6,971 nucleotides of DNA from Actinomycetes bacterium (lineage in GTDB: Bacteria > Actinomycetota > Actinomycetes > Actinomycetales > Dermatophilaceae). The notes beneath the pieces were generated by a model. It did not search any database and had not been told where the DNA came from. It saw nothing but the letters and a program-made list of their open reading frames with translations. Position 1 is the stretch's first letter. Each line of letters begins with the position of its first letter. Shown here piece after piece: positions 5,086-6,971 of the stretch. Made by a program: the position numbers and the translations under genes. The DNA lies in the NCBI GenBank assembly GCA_023389095.1, contig JAEWFB010000142.1, forward strand, positions 1-6,971, read 5' to 3'.

Positions 5086-6971
5086 GTGGCCCCTCGACCT
5101 GCGATCGACGACCTCCTCCACGCCGCGGTGTCGAAGGTCGGTGGTACCGAGCGGCCCGGGCAGCTCGCCATGGCGCGGGCGGTCACCGACGCCGTCGACA
5201 AGGGCGAGCACCTCCTCGTCCAGGCCGGCACCGGCACCGGCAAGTCGCTGGCCTACCTCGTGCCCGCCGTCGCCCACGCGTTCGACAGCGGCAAGCCGGC
5301 CGTCGTCGCCACCGCCACCCTCGCCCTCCAGGCCCAGATCGTCGACCGCGACATGCCCCGCGTCGCCGAGGCGCTCGCCCCGGTGCTCGGCCGGCGCCCG
5401 ACGTACGCGCTCGTCAAGGGCCGGCGCAACTACGTGTGCCTCAACAAGCTCGAGGGCGGCTTCCCCGACGACGAGGACGGCCTGCTGTCGGTGTCGCAGG
5501 TCGACGCCACCGCCGGCCGGCTCGGCGCCGAGGTCGTGCGGCTGCGCGAGTGGGCCGGCCACACCGAGTCCGGCGACCGCGACGAGCTCGTCCCCGGCGT
5601 CTCCGAGCGGGCCTGGCGCCAGGTGTCGGTGTCGGCGCACGAGTGCCTCGGCGGCAAGTGCCCGTTCGTCGCCGAGTGCTTCGTCGAGCGGGCCCGCGAG
5701 GCCGCCAAGGACGTCGACGTCATCGTCACCAACCACTCGTTCATGGCCATCGACTCGTTCGAGGGCCGCCAGATGCTTCCCGAGCACGACGTCCTCGTCG
5801 TCGACGAGGCCCACGAGCTCGTCGACCGCGTCACGGCCACCGTCACCGACGAGCTCACCGGTGCCATGGTCGGCGCCGCCGCCAAGCGCGCCGGCCGGAT
5901 GTCCGACAGCACCGACGCCCTCACCGAGGCCGGCGAGCTGCTCGCGGCCTCCCTCGAGCGCGTCGAGGAGGGCCGGATGCTCGGGGTGCCCGACGCCGTG
6001 GGGCTGGCCCTGGCCCGGGTGCGCGACACCGCCCGCCAGGTGCAGAGCGACCTCAAGCCACCGCCCGGCACCGAGGTCGACGGCGCGCGCCAGGTGGCCC
6101 GGGCCGCCGACGACGAGGTGCACGAGAACGCCGAGCGCATCCTCGAGGAGCGTGAGCTCGACGTCGTGTGGCTGTCCCAGGACCCGCGTCGGGGGCCCGT
6201 GCTGCGGGTCGCCCCGATGAGCGTCGCGATGCTCGTGCGCGACAAGGTGTTCGAGGCGCGCACGGTCGTGCTCACCTCCGCGACGCTCGAGCTCGGCGGC
6301 ACCTTCGACGCCGTCGCCGGCACCATCGGCCTGCGCGGCGACGGTGCGCCCCCCTGGCAGGGGCTCGACGTCGGCAGCCCGTTCGACTACCCGAAGCAGG
6401 CGATCGCCTACGTCGCCACGCACCTGCCGCCGCCCGGGCGCGACGGCACGAGCGATGCCACCCTCGACGAGATCGAGGAGCTGATCCGCGCCGCGGGCGG
6501 GCGCACGCTGGGCCTGTTCTCCTCGACGCGTGCCGCGCAGAACGCGGCCGAGGTGATGCGGGCCCGGCTCGGCGACGACTTCCCCGTACTGTGCCAGGGC
6601 GAGGACCAGATCACGACGCTCGTGCGGCAGTTCGCGCGCAGCCCGCGCACGTGCCTCTTCGGAACGCTGACGCTGTGGCAGGGCGTCGACGTGCCGGGCT
6701 CGTCGTGCCAGCTCGTCATCATCGACCGCATCCCGTTCCCGCGACCCGACGACCCGCTCGCGTCGGCGCGGTCGCAGGCGATCGCCCGGATGGGTGGCAA
6801 CGGCTTCATGGCCGTCTCGGCCACCCACGCCGCGCTGCGCCTCGCCCAGGGGGCCGGGCGCCTCGTGCGGCGCTCCGACGACCGAGGTGTCGTCGCGTTC
6901 CTCGACTCGCGGATGATGACGGCGCGCTACGCCGGGTTCCTGCAGCGCTCGCTCCCGCCGTTCTACCCGAC
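5086..6971 (+). CDS. dinG: DinG/XPD-family iron-sulfur ATP-dependent DNA helicase (3' end missing)
   Basis: This is a superfamily 2 helicase of the DinG/YoaA/XPD group, which unwinds DNA 5' to 3' in repair and in resolving R-loops or unusual structures (family knowledge). The 628 codons present contain the Walker A motif QAGTGTGKS (46-54) and the DEAH box (240-243). Four cysteines, C118, C187, C192 and C198, are placed between them as expected for the 4Fe-4S domain. Further motifs are SAT (398-400), GLFSST (476-481), GTLTLWQGVDVPG (526-538) and QGAGRLVRR (588-596). The frame runs off the window end; family members of about 650-700 residues suggest only a few dozen residues are missing. I chose GTG 5086 because it gives the usual family N-terminus with AAVSKVGGTERPGQ before Walker A and sits just after a -10 box. 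There is no exonuclease domain at the N-terminus, unlike Gram-positive DinG proteins of the Bacillus type. Gene name by family; the exact orthology (dinG or yoaA) is not settled. Confidence 0.93.
   Translation, partial: MAPRPAIDDLLHAAVSKVGGTERPGQLAMARAVTDAVDKGEHLLVQAGTGTGKSLAYLVPAVAHAFDSGKPAVVATATLALQAQIVDRDMPRVAEALAPVLGRRPTYALVKGRRNYVCLNKLEGGFPDDEDGLLSVSQVDATAGRLGAEVVRLREWAGHTESGDRDELVPGVSERAWRQVSVSAHECLGGKCPFVAECFVERAREAAKDVDVIVTNHSFMAIDSFEGRQMLPEHDVLVVDEAHELVDRVTATVTDELTGAMVGAAAKRAGRMSDSTDALTEAGELLAASLERVEEGRMLGVPDAVGLALARVRDTARQVQSDLKPPPGTEVDGARQVARAADDEVHENAERILEERELDVVWLSQDPRRGPVLRVAPMSVAMLVRDKVFEARTVVLTSATLELGGTFDAVAGTIGLRGDGAPPWQGLDVGSPFDYPKQAIAYVATHLPPPGRDGTSDATLDEIEELIRAAGGRTLGLFSSTRAAQNAAEVMRARLGDDFPVLCQGEDQITTLVRQFARSPRTCLFGTLTLWQGVDVPGSSCQLVIIDRIPFPRPDDPLASARSQAIARMGGNGFMAVSATHAALRLAQGAGRLVRRSDDRGVVAFLDSRMMTARYAGFLQRSLPPFYP

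Noticed and set aside
2735..6220. A very long open frame on the + strand, about 1161 codons, crossing the GNAT, fhs and helicase genes
   Set aside because: Its translation is low-complexity Ser/Arg/Pro/Ala/Thr-rich with no motifs and it overlaps three well-supported genes in other frames; long spurious frames are expected in DNA with so few A/T-rich stop codons.
4912..6828. A 638-codon minus-strand frame opposite the helicase gene
   Set aside because: It is antisense to a gene with complete helicase motifs, and its Gly/Asp/Val/Arg/His-rich product has no recognisable domain.

Overview
The window is very GC-rich chromosomal DNA (codon third positions are almost always G or C, with GTG starts). 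The proteins look actinobacterial; Micrococcales, perhaps Intrasporangiaceae-like, is my inference and is not proven by the sequence. I see no mobile element, CRISPR array, rRNA or tRNA gene, so this reads as ordinary core chromosome with one oddity.

Layout: (1) The 5' end of a class I SAM-dependent methyltransferase gene (RsmC/MTS type) runs leftwards off the window edge from 235. (2) It is divergent from hflX (345-1829, +), a ribosome-associated GTPase. (3) A strong hairpin follows hflX at 1845-1867. (4) Next is a small zinc-ribbon reading frame (1916-2077, +) carrying an in-frame TAA exactly where a CPxCG motif should have its middle residue. (5) Its terminal TGA overlaps the GTG start of a tandem-GNAT acetyltransferase gene (2074-3189, +). 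(6) A 22-base convergent gap, almost filled by a hairpin, separates this from fhs (3212-4915, -), formate-tetrahydrofolate ligase. (7) A 170-base divergent intergenic region (4916-5085) carries short repeats and palindromes. (8) A DinG/XPD-type iron-sulfur helicase gene (from 5086, +) is cut by the right edge.

Functionally, hflX (ribosome splitting and rescue) and the DinG-like helicase (DNA repair) are housekeeping stress-response genes. From general knowledge, a methyltransferase-hflX-helicase order lying near lexA and nrdR is common in actinobacteria, so lexA may lie just beyond the right edge. fhs supplies 10-formyl-tetrahydrofolate for purine and formyl-Met synthesis and sits in this neighbourhood without an obvious functional link.

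The observation most worth checking is the single-codon interruption of the small zinc-ribbon gene. The stop is written TAATG, so its last base starts an ATG in the reading frame of the downstream acetyltransferase. I found no convincing new multi-gene system here.
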